DNA of 64,000 bases from Curvularia sp. ZM96 (Eukaryota > Ascomycota > Dothideomycetes > Pleosporales > Pleosporaceae). The DNA lies in NCBI GenBank assembly GCA_022457065.1, contig JAJGBQ010000003.1, positions 1,054,001-1,118,000 of the forward strand. The letters are read 5' to 3'. The notes beneath the pieces were generated by a model. It saw only the letters and a program-made list of their open reading frames with translations. It did no database searches and was not told the origin of the DNA. Position 1 is the stretch's first letter. The number at the start of each line of letters is the position of its first letter. The position numbers were made by a program, and so were the translations under genes. Below are positions 32,751 to 43,756 of the stretch, in pieces.

Positions 32751-33499
32751 TCTACAAAAGAGTAGCACGATACAGAAGCTTGAGAGTCTGGCCCAACCGT
32801 CTAGCCTGCGATGCTTCCAAATGCTGACGTCGCACGATCGCGAAATTTCGTCCGCTGAGCCATGCGCTCTACCAGGAACATTTCCTCGAAGACGGGTTGT
32901 GGGTCCTTTACACTGTGGGTCAGCGGTCCGCCGCACCATCCCGACATAGAATTAAGGGATAGCCGACGACCAGACAGCAAGTCGCAAACGTTGTCAATAG
33001 GTGTAAGAAGCAGGGAGCCCGGAGTTGCGCACTGGTCTAAAGAAGGAAATGACAAGTGGGTTTGCAGACATGTGAAAAGGACTAAAGTAATCCGTAATAT
33101 CCTCGGTAATCATATGCTACGTACGAACACGACTTCTAGATTGTATGGTTTGGTGACGCAGCTGACAAAGCGTGTCTCTTACCGATCGGTCCACGCGACG
33201 AACAGTTACTCGCATGTTGTCTCTCAGCATGAATTCCAAATCGATTTCACACAGTATGGACCTTGTAATGGTCCAAGGGAGGTCCGTCTTCTGAAGTATA
33301 CATATACTGCGCAATCTTGCACTTGAATTTGTGTTTCGTATTACCCCAAGCTTCGATCTTGAATATTGCGTCATAACAGGGTTCCCTGCATTACGTCTTG
33401 GTCTCCAGACATCCGGCGCACTCTACTTGAACTATCTACCGGCCGTTTTCTGAGTTTCTTTTTCTTCATCCACACAATCACAGGCTCCCGTTGCCCATC
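32751..33499. other. Intergenic, no gene recognised
   Basis: About 750 bases. Overlapping frames of 70-150 codons occur on both strands without a domain or splice support. I looked for a tRNA around 32850-32930 because of a GGTAGAGC-like string but could not fold one. Confidence 0.4.
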
Positions 33500-34446
33500 A
33501 TGAGCTCAAAATTAGTACCTTCCGACCCAGCCAGTGTCATGGTGATTCGCGACGTTGTACCACGCGTGATCACGACACTTTCAGTTCCGTTTTGGAGATT
33601 TGGTCGCGTCAAGATTGGCGGAAGGGGAACAATTGGTATTTTTTGGATTTCCCAAGTATTAAAAGTTAATCACTAATGTTGTTCATAGTGCGCCTCGAAT
33701 CCGGTGCTCTCGCCGTCTTCTCCCCCGTCGCGTTGACCGAAGACGTGAAGCGCAAAGTATCAGAGATGGGCGAAGTCAAATATATCGCTGCTCTAGACAA
33801 CGAAGTACGCTCTGCATCCCAGTACCTATGATTCTTCGATTCCGGAAAGATACTAATATCAGCAACCTCACAGCACCACATCTTCCTCGGTCCCTGGCAT
33901 AGCGAATACCCCAACGCGCAAGTCATGGGCCCCGAAATGCTGCCGGAAAAGCGCGCAAAGCAAAATAACGAAAACGTACCTTTCAGCGTCCTTTTCAGCG
34001 CCTCCAAGCCCGTCACCTCCATCTCTCCAGAATTTGACGCTGAGTTCGACTGGGAGTACGTACCCTCGCACGTCAACAAGGAGGTCGTCTTCCACCACCG
34101 GCCAACCCGTACGCTGATCCAGGCGGACCTTATGTTCAATCTTCCCGCAACGGAGCAGTTTAGCAAGACCGGTGTAGACCCGAACACGGGAATTCTAAGC
34201 AAGATTTTCAACACGCTGCAGAATACAAAAGGCGACGCCAAGTGGCAGCAGCGCACGATCTGGTACGGAACTAGTGCGAAAGACCGCAATGGCTTCTCGA
34301 AGAGCATGGAGAGAATTGACAAGTGGGGATTTGAGAGGATTATCCCGTGCCACGGGGATGTGATTGAGGGAGAGGGCAAGGGCATCTTTGAGAAGGTCAT
34401 GAAGTGGCATTTGGATGCTGCGAAGGCGCAGAACAAGAGTACTTGA
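33500..34446 (+). CDS. DUF4336 domain protein
   Basis: Exons 33500-33635, 33689-33804 and 33874-34446 join in frame into 274 residues. The protein begins MSSKLVPSDPASVMVIRDVV, followed by SVPFWRFGRVKIGGRG, VRLESGALAVFSPVALTEDV and HHIFLGPWHSEYPNA. The order matches DUF4336 proteins, which resemble metallo-beta-lactamase-fold hydrolases in their first half. The family function is not established. A late CHGDVIEGEGKGIFEK segment resembles the H-G-D end of that fold. No signal peptide or membrane segment. Confidence 0.75.
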
Positions 34447-34613
34447 GGTTTGCGTTGTAATGTGGGAAGAAAAAGGCGTTAAATAGTTCGAAGACCAGGT
34501 TGTATGTGGTGAGGGTCTGGGAGATACCATATGTCATTGCAGGTGATGATGATCTTTTTCTTTTTCTAATTGTAGTAATTCTCTCAAATATATGGCAGCA
34601 AGTGATGTCTGTA

Positions 34614-35522
34614 TTATCTTGATTCTTCCGGTCGTTCTCTCCTCCCTACGCCTTCTGCCATCTCAATGTCTTGGAAATTGCTTCTCTGAACACTCCGCCC
34701 ATCGTACCCGCCAGCCAGCCAGCCGTTCCTCGAGCCCCAAATCGACATCACGCTAGCTAGCGTATACGTATTTCTCTTGAAACTCACCACTGTCGTTAGC
34801 TGTGCTGGAATTGCTACCGGTGACGGCGCCGAGGCGAACGACTCCCCCAAGTCATGCTCATCCCCCTGTATTAGACCAAGCTCGCTGCATTGCGACACCC
34901 CATGAGGCGAAGATTTACACAGTGCATTGCAGGGCCTTTTCGCAAGCCATTCAGTCGCTTCATCTCTCGCCACTATGAACCTTTCCCCCTCGTTCTCTAC
35001 TTCAGCCACAGAAAACTCTCTGGCCTCAGATTTCTCAGTCGTTATCTTGTTTCCAAGCCGTTCATACATACGTGTTTTACGCGTGTAATACAGCATCCCC
35101 GCTGCCACGCCCAACACGCTGAAGGCAGGGATGCAGCTTAGCACGAAGCCAGCAAGATGGAGGATCAGTTCACTCCACCACGCTTCTTCGTGCTCGTGTT
35201 TGTATTGCGTTCTTTGAGAGTGGGAAGTAATCCACGGAATAAAGTATACAAGGGATTTCTCAAGAAGGGCGAATGCGAGAATGATTTGAAGGAGGAGCAT
35301 TGTAATGCATATGATGCTGATCTGTTGCCTGGCAACTAATCTCACCATAGGGTGGGTGTGGACGTAGTCACGGTATTTTTGGTAGTGCGACAGAGCGGGT
35401 TTATAGGCAGCGAAGGGAAGGAGCAAGCTGAGGGACAGTCGCCATATGAGAAGGAAAGGGTGGGTGAGGAGATAGACGATACGTCCAATGAAGAATTGTA
35501 AGAGTATTATTGCAAGGTTCAT
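34614..35522 (-). CDS. Fungal membrane protein, unknown
   Basis: The frame is open from 35630. I prefer the ATG at 35522 (MNLAIILLQFFIGRIVYLLT) because it opens directly with a hydrophobic segment and the preceding 36 codons look like leader. The shorter form has about 302 residues. Four hydrophobic segments are visible: residues ~1-22, ~25-40, one around SIICITMLLLQIILAFALLE, and one around LAGFVLSCIPAFSVLGVAAG. The rest is a hydrophilic tail. I do not recognise a family; similar small multi-pass proteins are common in dothideomycete genomes. It lies in tandem behind POL4. Confidence 0.55.
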   Translation of the reverse strand: MNLAIILLQFFIGRIVYLLTHPFLLIWRLSLSLLLPFAAYKPALSHYQKYRDYVHTHPMVRLVARQQISIICITMLLLQIILAFALLEKSLVYFIPWITSHSQRTQYKHEHEEAWWSELILHLAGFVLSCIPAFSVLGVAAGMLYYTRKTRMYERLGNKITTEKSEAREFSVAEVENEGERFIVARDEATEWLAKRPCNALCKSSPHGVSQCSELGLIQGDEHDLGESFASAPSPVAIPAQLTTVVSFKRNTYTLASVMSIWGSRNGWLAGGYDGRSVQRSNFQDIEMAEGVGRRERPEESR

Positions 35523-35718
35523 ACGTTGATGATGCCTTATCGAAGTGGCAACTTGGAGTTTCGAAGGAGCCGATTTTGTAGTGTAGTCGACACAAGCGTT
35601 TGGCAAACCTGATGAGACGACGCGAGGCATTTGTCGTGAAGAGGCTCACGAGACCTGCTCTGGAAACAACAAAGCGACCAAGTAATATTCACATCAACAT
35701 TCTCCAAAGCCAATCTTG

Positions 35719-37803
35719 TCAATACGTGACTCGGTACTCGGGTGGTATATATTCCAACCCCAGCCCTTTGAAAACTTCCTTCTCCGCGTCTTCAGCCGTT
35801 CCTGTGACACCGTTTGGTCCTTCGAGCATTATGGCTTCGCCATCAGTTCGACTGCGGATCCCAGAACTATCAAACTTCCAGCCCTTCACAGCTTTCGCGT
35901 ACCGCCGCAGATCTCGCTGAAATGTCGTACCGCCACTCCAGCCCATGACCGCACAGCCTACGGTTCGCCAAGGTGAGACAATGATGTCGACTCGGCGGTG
36001 GATAGCAGGATTCTTCGCTTTTGGATTTCCACTGAGGTCTTTCTCCCGAGTCGGCCAAGCAGGGTCCTGCCATACTACGAGTGCTTTGTCGAGTGTATCG
36101 AAGCCCACGCCAGCTGCTTTTGTCGACCGAAAAGGTAGAGCGTTTTGACCACGCTTCGTATTTGCCAAGCTCATTGTCAAGGTGTGCGTGATCCACCCAG
36201 TATCCTCCAATGACTCGACAATTTCCTCGATTAAGCCCGCTGTACTTTCCAGTTGAGGATGCGATACGATCATGTCCACGTCGCCAGATGATGGTTTGCC
36301 ACGCCTATATCCACCAACAATGGTGACGCTGATGCGTTCGTCGCGAAGTCGTACTGCATGCTCTCGCACGACAGCGGCTATCCCTTCGACTTCAGCGCGT
36401 GGAATTGGTTGTTGGAATTCTTCATAGTACTTCACACCAATTTGCTGCACCCTGTCCAGGTCATTCCAACCATATTCAACAATGTCATCCAGTTCTGTCC
36501 AGTGATTGTCGTAGTAAAAATGTCGTGCCGTCTTTGCTCCAACACCCCAGATATCGTAGAAGGAGCGCAAAATCTTCATCGCCCCATCGTTCTCGTAGCC
36601 TTCTACTTCCTGTATTTTACCAGTGTTTTTCCATTCGGCAAAAAGAACCACTGACTTCTCATCACATCCTGGCAAGCGCGCAACCTCCCGCGGGTGACTG
36701 AGTTTGTAAGGGTAGGCAGCGATCGAGGCAATGATAGTGGAGTATGCACGTACACCCACCTCGTCGCCAATAAGGATTCGAGCCGTCCTGATCTTCTTAA
36801 GCTGGTCAAGAAAATCCTCGTTTGGTCCGTCAGCTGGCGTGAAGCGTTGACATGCATACTTGACGCCCTTCTTCACCCACTCGGGCGGAGGCGGTATGTC
36901 GCTGTCTTCGCCTTCATACTCGCTCGTCGTTTGTTGCAGCAGGTGCGCCGCTTGCGAAGCATGGGAGTAAGTGGTAGACCGAGAAGTCGCAAAGCTCCTG
37001 TCACTGGAACGCCGAGACCCTGAAATGCTGAATCGAGTAGATTGATGTGTAGTCTTAATAGGTGCATCTAACTTTGCTCGATCCAAGATGTTCTGTGCCG
37101 AATGCGGCCTTGTGGCTGTTAGAGTCTGAGACACGGGCGTCTGTTTTGGCTCATCTGAAAAAACATCTCTGATAGATTTGGCACCTGTTGATTTTGGTCT
37201 TTGTTGCACCTGGCCCTGATAAACCAAGTTGTCGCCTAAAGGAACAAGGTGGCCTGCAACCACACAGTCCTCTATCCAGTTCAATTTAATGACCCAGATG
37301 ATATCGTTGGTTGGATCGTTCTCAAAGATTGATAAACACCGCGCTTCGTTTTCAGCGTGCAATACCGAAGATGAAGTGCATAGGTTCTCGTCTGGCGCTT
37401 CGTCTTCGGTATCTGAGCTGTGTTCGACGTCCTCCTTAGCGGTAGAATACGATTGATTGGCTGGGATAGTTCGATGCGCTGTAACTCTTCGCTTCTTACC
37501 AGGACGTGTGCCTGTCACAGAACTTGCCGAACGCTTGGGTGCAACATATTCTTCAACGACTAGTTTTCTCTGGCGCAACTCGAATTCGGCTCTTTTCTTA
37601 GTCCCCACTTTACCAAGAAAGATCTTTGCTCTTGAGACGTCTGTCGTGAGCGGGGCGTCGTATTGATGCAGGGTATCTTTGAGAGACCCTTCTTCGTCCT
37701 GACGCATATGCGCATTGAGTATAGCTATTGGTGGAAGCTTGCTAAAATCGAGGTTCGATGCGGGCACTGTGCGACCATGATCATCTCCACCGGATAAAGA
37801 CAT
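35719..37803 (-). CDS. POL4: Family X DNA polymerase (POL4 / lambda-mu type)
   Basis: A single exon of 694 residues from the first ATG at 37803 (MSLSGGDDHGRTVPASNLDF). A split BRCT-like domain covers roughly residues 15-165 (PIAILNAHMRQ ... DIIWVIKLNWIEDCVVAGHL). After a Ser/Thr-rich linker come the 8-kDa and fingers regions (GVGAKTARHFYYDNHW, helix-hairpin-helix), then the palm with GGYRRGKPSSGDVDMIVSHP (two catalytic Asp near 506-508) and RRVDIIVSPW (third Asp near 603). GWSGGTTFQRDLRRYA holds the nucleotide-binding region. Such enzymes fill gaps in non-homologous end joining and base excision repair in the nucleus. All catalytic Asp residues are present, so it should be active. Confidence 0.92.
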   Translation of the reverse strand: MSLSGGDDHGRTVPASNLDFSKLPPIAILNAHMRQDEEGSLKDTLHQYDAPLTTDVSRAKIFLGKVGTKKRAEFELRQRKLVVEEYVAPKRSASSVTGTRPGKKRRVTAHRTIPANQSYSTAKEDVEHSSDTEDEAPDENLCTSSSVLHAENEARCLSIFENDPTNDIIWVIKLNWIEDCVVAGHLVPLGDNLVYQGQVQQRPKSTGAKSIRDVFSDEPKQTPVSQTLTATRPHSAQNILDRAKLDAPIKTTHQSTRFSISGSRRSSDRSFATSRSTTYSHASQAAHLLQQTTSEYEGEDSDIPPPPEWVKKGVKYACQRFTPADGPNEDFLDQLKKIRTARILIGDEVGVRAYSTIIASIAAYPYKLSHPREVARLPGCDEKSVVLFAEWKNTGKIQEVEGYENDGAMKILRSFYDIWGVGAKTARHFYYDNHWTELDDIVEYGWNDLDRVQQIGVKYYEEFQQPIPRAEVEGIAAVVREHAVRLRDERISVTIVGGYRRGKPSSGDVDMIVSHPQLESTAGLIEEIVESLEDTGWITHTLTMSLANTKRGQNALPFRSTKAAGVGFDTLDKALVVWQDPAWPTREKDLSGNPKAKNPAIHRRVDIIVSPWRTVGCAVMGWSGGTTFQRDLRRYAKAVKGWKFDSSGIRSRTDGEAIMLEGPNGVTGTAEDAEKEVFKGLGLEYIPPEYRVTY

Positions 37804-38962
37804 GCTCAAGGTATAGGGTCGAGTCCGGAATGTCAAGACTCATTCAAAAAGCACGCCCTGTATCTCCAAGTGGAACATCCAAATGTCCGGGTGATCATTG
37901 TATTGGCCTGTCAGTATCTACAAAACGTGGTAAGATGCTCAGGTGCATCGTTCAGGAGGATTCAGTGCTGTCTCCAATATGACCGAACCGTGGATGACGT
38001 CGGCATTAGGTATGGAGGTTGACGTGGGGATCTCGGCAGGTCCACGAATGTTTCGACGTCCGATGGCTTGATGTCCGCGCGCCCAAAGGCCTCTGTTTCC
38101 CGCTAACATTAGCGCCCGCGTTGACGCGCAATCCAGTTGCGACGCCTTGTTTCACCCCTGCGTCCTGCGAGACTGAGGCCGCGATCCTTTCAGCCCATCG
38201 CTCGGCGTAATACTTCTGAATCAACCTCAGGTACGCGACACAGTCAGGCTGTGGCGACAATACCGGCTTGATTTGAAAGTTCAAATGCTGTTGGTCGGCC
38301 TTTCCAGCATAATTTAGCCAGCCATGCGTGGATTCCTGGAGATCGGCAGTCAATGCAATTCCGGGTCCAACCATTGAAGAGCATCCTACGAAAAGGAAGA
38401 GGAGTCTGGCCCTGGTTATGACGGCGTTGAGCATGATGCCACGGCTGGACCGGTTGAATAGCGCCCTCTCTGCTGAGCAACCCCAGGTGAAACGCCACAA
38501 GGGAACCAATGTGGGCGCGAATCCCGTCGTCGGTTTCCTTACGCCGCCAATCGTTGCCCTCTAGTGTGCGGGACCTCTGTTTCGGAATTATGACGGTTGG
38601 CGGGAAGCTTTCAATTCTGGAAGGCCTTTAAGCCATTACCGGCAGGCGTCCATATACGCAGTAAGCTCGTATGCACAGAGTTTGGCCCTGTAAACGTGCC
38701 ACTTTCTGTTGGTTACCGCAGCTGGTCGTGCAACGGACATAAACAAGTGGGGATCCTCGGACTTCACATTCTGACATCCAACCATCTTCCTTCCTTTTCT
38801 TGCTGGACCTTTTATCCCATTCTTCTTCTTCATTCATTTCGCTACTTTTGACAAGAGCGCTGGTATCTTTGTGTGTAGCCATACTGCACCGACCCACAGC
38901 TTTGACAGCTATCTACGTGAATCGAATTCTTGCTATCAACGCTACCTCCTTTCGCTTTAGAC
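37804..38962. other. Intergenic; one doubtful minus-strand frame
   Basis: About 1.16 kb between the divergent POL4 and the secreted acidic protein. A minus-strand frame at 38509-38006 (167 codons; internal ATG at 38433 starts MLNAVITRARLLFLFVGCSS) could encode a small membrane-anchored protein. It has no recognisable domain and no support beyond being open. The last 200 bases before 38963 are pyrimidine-rich (CTTCCTTCCTTTTCTTG), as is usual before fungal start sites. Confidence 0.3.
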
Positions 38963-39522
38963 ATGCGCTCTTACATCTTGATCGCCTTTGCGGCACTCTT
39001 CGCACTAGCATGTGCTGTTCCCATCACACCATCAGCACCTCGACTCCAGAAACGGGCTGAACAATACCGACTACAAGGACTGGCAGAGGTACATCGCTGC
39101 CATTCACTCTGAACAAACCCACGGACTAACTTGAGCAGTTTCAAATCGCCGAGCGCCTTTCATCTTCTGCATCATCATTTGGCGTTGACCCATGGCGTGC
39201 TCGAATTAACAAGAAACTGCACGCGCTGCTGGATACCCTGTCAGCAGAGGCCGAGGAAGAGGGAGAGGATGTCGAGGAAGAGGCGCCGATCGAAGAAACA
39301 GAAGAAGACTTTTCCGGTGACATCGCACCAGGTACTCTGGAATCGCCCTCAGTTCTACCCAAAGCCTTGAAGGAAGCCACCTTGTTTGACAGGCTATGTG
39401 GCATGTTCCATCGTGCGGAAAGCAGCTTCGGATACGAAGGCAATGAGCTAGAGCTGCGTCGACCTGAAGGTGGCCAAAACTGGAAGCAGTCTTTTGGAAG
39501 TTTCCGCCGTCGACACTCATAA
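38963..39522 (+). CDS. Small secreted acidic protein, candidate effector
   Basis: Two exons (38963-39088 and 39139-39522) join in phase 0 across a 50-nt intron (donor GTACAT, branch GGACTAACT, acceptor GCAG) to give 169 residues. A signal peptide is clear: MRSYILIAFAALFALACAVP. A possible Kex2 site, LQKR, follows 14-15 residues later. The mature part begins AEQYRLQGLAEFQIAERLSS and contains a strongly acidic stretch (EAEEEGEDVEEEAPIEETEE), then LFDRLCGMFHRAESSFGYEG and a basic end, FRRRHS. There is a single Cys after the signal, so it is not a disulfide-knot effector. No family recognised. Neither exon is a long frame, so the gene is easy to overlook. Confidence 0.6.
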
Positions 39523-39764
39523 AACAGCGTTCTACTGTCATCAACTATTCTTCTTCTTCTTTCCATGGTGTGATTTGCAACAATTGTTCACATGATTAGT
39601 TTTTGTTTTTGGGAAAATAAAGCCAATCGTCATTGATGCTACAGTGTACCGATTTGGTTCGATCCATGTCTATTCCTACGCCCGCTCAGCAGAATACCAA
39701 CCCTGTGATGATTAAGATGATGCCGCACAACGCCGATTCATGTCCCAAGGAAGATGGTCAACAA

Positions 39765-40924
39765 TCAGACGCCCATGGTGAAGTCGTGCTCTATGCCCGG
39801 TGTGACACTGTCGTGTGTTAGCATGGCCTCGTGATCACAAGACGCATAAACTTACCTAGCCATGAACTTCAGAAAAACGACCAGGTATTGGTCCACGCGT
39901 ATAGCCACCTCGTCGTCATCACCTTCGCTGAGCACCTCCCAGTCGTCCTTGGCCTCGTCACCATCCTTGCTCTTGGCTTGCTCGGTGAGCTTCAGTAGCC
40001 GTGTGTCATCGACCAACGCCTCCATGCCGCTGTCGAGCTTGCTCACGTCTTTACCAGCCTTGAGTTTGGCGAGTCGCAGCTTCAAGGCAGCATCGGCGCG
40101 ATCAAGCAGCACTTTCATGACGGAGGCGTGTTTGCAAGGATGTACCGAGGCAGTCTTGAGAGGGTTCTCGAAGAAGGGGAAGTCTTCAATCGTGACGGTC
40201 TTGTCTTTGTAGTCTCCAACAATATCCTCCATCATCTCTTGAGGTTTCAGTGGCACAGAGGTGGAGCCGTAGCCCGATAGGTACAGTCGCGGTGTTCGGT
40301 AGTGTGCTGAGTATGTGATGTAGAGGGTATATGTGCGTAGAGGCCTGCAGAGGGTATCAGCATGTCTTGCTCTTTCCGCGCAAAGGGCATGTAGTCTTAC
40401 GCTTGGGTGTTTGAACCAGCCTTGGGGTCCCTTATGATAGCTTCATCGTCATCTTCAATGTCCTCCATGTCGGGTATCTCGTCATCGTCCTCTGCCGCAC
40501 CCAGGTTGCCGCTCTCGTCCACTGTCCGCACGTCGCGGACCTTGGCTTCCTGACTAGCAGCCATGCCGCCAGTACGCAGCCACCCATCGTCGTCGGTTGC
40601 GCCTTCACCAGCGTTGAAACCGTCTCTTACTATAGTCTCGTCCTGGCCGGCTTCTCCGGCGAAGTTGTCATCGAGCCGTCGGTGGCAGGGTACGCCGCGC
40701 GTTACCAAGAACTGCTTCCCCTCAGGCAGGTATGAGACGCGTTTTGAGGGCGATGATGCATCGGCCCACTGCCAAGAAGGGAACTTGAAGACGAGGAAGT
40801 CTCCAGCGAGGACAAACTCTTCTGGTGTGATCTGGCCCGTCTCGCGGAATGTGGATGTATGGCTGATGGCAGCGGTCCGCTCGCGGAAAGTGTCGATATA
40901 CGACCTAACAAAGTTGTAGGCCAT
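39765..40924 (-). CDS. ATG3: Autophagy E2-like enzyme ATG3
   Basis: Exons 40924-40401, 40344-39856 and 39807-39765 join into 351 residues. The N-terminus MAYNFVRSYIDTFRERTAAI and TGQITPEEFVLAGDFLVFKF are characteristic. The acidic flexible region (EDDDEIPDMEDIEDDDEAII) follows, then the E2 core with TPRLYLSGYGSTSVPLKPQE and the catalytic Cys near residue 245 in KTASVHPCKHASVMKVLL. The 43-nt last exon gives the conserved C-terminus VTPGIEHDFTMGV. Atg3 transfers Atg8 from Atg7 to phosphatidylethanolamine at the phagophore. All key motifs are intact. Confidence 0.95.
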
Positions 40925-43424
40925 GGCGATATTAGGTTGGATCGAGTCGGGTTGAGATCGGGTGTCTGATTCTTGTGTCGCACGAACTCTGGTGTTTGGT
41001 GTGTCGGTGTGTAGTAGTGTGTTTGTACACTCACGGTGCCTTGGAGGGGCGGCGGGGTCGATGGTGCCTGGTGTGCCGTATAGCGTATAGCGCGCGACCT
41101 GACACAGGCCCGTCACCCATCCCACTCACCTGCCCGCGGTCCTCCACTCGCCGCTTGTCACAAGACACGATTCAGCCTCGTCACGTTCCATCTTCAGTCA
41201 CGCTTCTTTTCTGCGTCATAGTGGCGCAGCTCTGCTTCCACTCCATCACTACCCATTCATGAATGTGCAGCTTACTGTCGCAAAGGCATGGCAGCATTTA
41301 TATCCGGTTTCGCCTTGATGCAAGTCTTCGTGACTGAGAATGATATCGGATATATTCACGGTCAATACAGCCGTCCTATCTGCTCCATTTCCTGGGTTCT
41401 CGTTTGTTCGTTGGTTTCCGATGTCGAGCTTGCGTCTTAAAGCACATTCATCGCAAGATCACTGCATGCCATGGCCTCCTCTCCCTACGTATTGAAAAAC
41501 AAAACGTCAATCAATATCGAGCCACATCAAATAGCGTCATGGAATCACGGGTATACGCTTGTATTCTGACCTATAAACACCTCTACGTCCCGTGCAACAG
41601 TCAACAAGAAGAGATCCAGTAAGCTCAGAGCCCCAACAAGGTAAAGCAGTACATCCGTAATACCTCTCTGCATGAGGTTCGTTTATTGCTGCTGGACTTG
41701 CGCCTTTTGGAAATACTCGCATAGTCAAATAGGTCCAGTATGCTTGTGAGTCCAAGTCGGGATTAGATGCGTTTCACAGTAGGCATCATTGTTGCACTCG
41801 GTCTCTGCAGCCGCTTGTTTTATACCACTCGGTCTCTAAAGCCGAACGTTCCATACCACTCGGTCTTTGCAGCTGCTCATCATGACACCATTCAGAAACA
41901 ACGACACTCTTGTCAGGATAGCCTTTGGCTCATATCTAGGAGCCGTTTCGCAGCATTCAGCTCGAACTTACGGATATTCGACGTTACAACATGTTTCACG
42001 TTTGGCAACTTTTTTGTCTAGTAAGCTTTGAATCCGCCCCTGTTCGGCTGCTCCGAAGCACATGACTGGTGAGTAATAACGACTTCACAAGACCTTTTCG
42101 GGATATGGCGCTCTTTCGAAAGGTATGATTGCAAGATAGAAAAAACACGACTCATGACCTAGAGGCTGTCGATATCACGCTTGCCCCCTTCAGACTCACG
42201 CAGAAACAACACAACACACACCACTCACTCGGTAACATCACTACTGCATGAGATATTACAGAAAGCTGTAGTGTATGCCATCTTACAGTGGGTGTAACTT
42301 CTCGACAAAGTTCTGTTGTTGCGTGGAATCTCGCTAAAACAGTCCAAGAACAAACCTCCAGTACCCTGATAAGGAATTGAGAGGCCTAGGCAGGCTGCTG
42401 TTTTCCGTCTAGGCATATGCAGTGACCAGAGCACAGAACCGAGGGCCTTGGGGACAAGACTGTACACCTTACGAATATCGACAAATGTTGGCTGGATGAC
42501 ATTTCCGCCTATAGGGAACTGACGGAAACCTACAGGACATCGTTTTTTGGTTCTGCATGTTCACCCATGCTCTCATACTCTATGGATGCCCCTGGTCGCT
42601 GGTGAACTGCCATGACATTTTCCGACAACCTACAGGACCAAAATATTCGAACACCTGCCCATCGTCGAGCCTGGAGCCTTAATACCTCTGTTGTTTTTCT
42701 AGTGCATCTTGAATGCCATTGGAACCATCGCCAGCACATACCTTAAGGCGCACATATTCTATTGACGCGCTTCGCGACTCGAAACTCGTTTTGGCTACCA
42801 AGACATCAAGGAAGTAAACCGTACAACAGTGCAGACTGTCAACCATGCACTATGTCTCATATCCAGGTATATCTCCGGGGATATGCACATGCTTTTTTAG
42901 CTACATCGTTACACTGAGGGCGATGTTTCCTCTGTCTGCAAGAACCTTTCGATGAAGTGCTTTGCGCTCCTCGCCGAGTAGTTCAAGCTGGATACAGGTC
43001 CAATGCCTTTTCGCCAAATCCCCACGTTTCCTGCGCAGGCAATTGGCGGCGATACTGACCAACCGTTATATAGCATACTCACAGGAGCTATGCTACACCG
43101 CGTCATGTCAAGAGCTCGACAGCAGTCACAAGTTCATTAGACTGGCAGTTGTAACCTGAAAGATGAGTCTCGAATCGAAACAACAGAGACGCAATATGAG
43201 TGATCAGTATTCTTTTATGTTGATCATTGTGCCAGTATTAACCTTGTTAGTCAAGTCTCTTGATAACAGCGAATATATAAACAGACCCAGTGGCTGTGAG
43301 GCCAATAGTCAAGTCACAACCATATCTACGACGACAACGAAGCTTAATATCTCGAAACCGATCTTTTGTAAAATCACAGATATATACCACATAAACAATC
43401 TTAATATTCACTCACCCGCATTCC
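40925..43424. other. Gene-poor region
   Basis: About 2.5 kb upstream of ATG3 with only short overlapping frames. At 41795-41880 the string (A/G)C(A/C)ACTCGGTCTCTGCAGCCG occurs three times in imperfect direct repetition, spaced about 40 bases. No RNA gene, transposon end or domain was recognised. Confidence 0.4.
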
Positions 43425-43756
43425 ATGGCGGAGCCGAGCCCGAAAGTTGATGGCACTCAGCCAAGATGTGGAAGTCAGCGCCCCCAGGATATACCAGGTA
43501 AGTCTTGAGTAACTATGTGTATCATCTTTTCTGTTTGTGGAAGAAAAGCTACTTAACACGAGTGTTTATCATTTTAGACTCTTCTAAAGCAAAGAAAAGG
43601 CATACATTTTACACTCAATTTACTCAGCAGACGGCAATAAAGCAACGACCGCATCTGGACTTCCACAGGAGTTCGAAATCACCCCACGGCAATAACCATG
43701 CAGCCAATCGCACAGCCGCAAAGCAGAGGAAGAGAACTACACATACTTTATTTTAA
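43425..43756 (+). CDS. Possible small spliced gene, basic 83-residue product
   Basis: An ATG at 43425 opens MAEPSPKVDGTQPRCGSQRP and reaches a donor GTAAGT at 43498. An acceptor TTTTAG at 43577 continues in frame (DSSKAKKRHTFYTQFTQQTA) to a stop at 43756. The 80-nt intron has a CTTAAC branch candidate at a suitable distance. The product is basic, Gln/His/Lys-rich and matches nothing I know. Both splice sites are good but the exons are short, so chance cannot be excluded. Confidence 0.3.

Noticed and set aside
32820..32945. Possible tRNA gene
   Set aside because: A GGTAGAGC-like string is present on the minus strand but no acceptor stem, anticodon arm or T arm could be paired around it.
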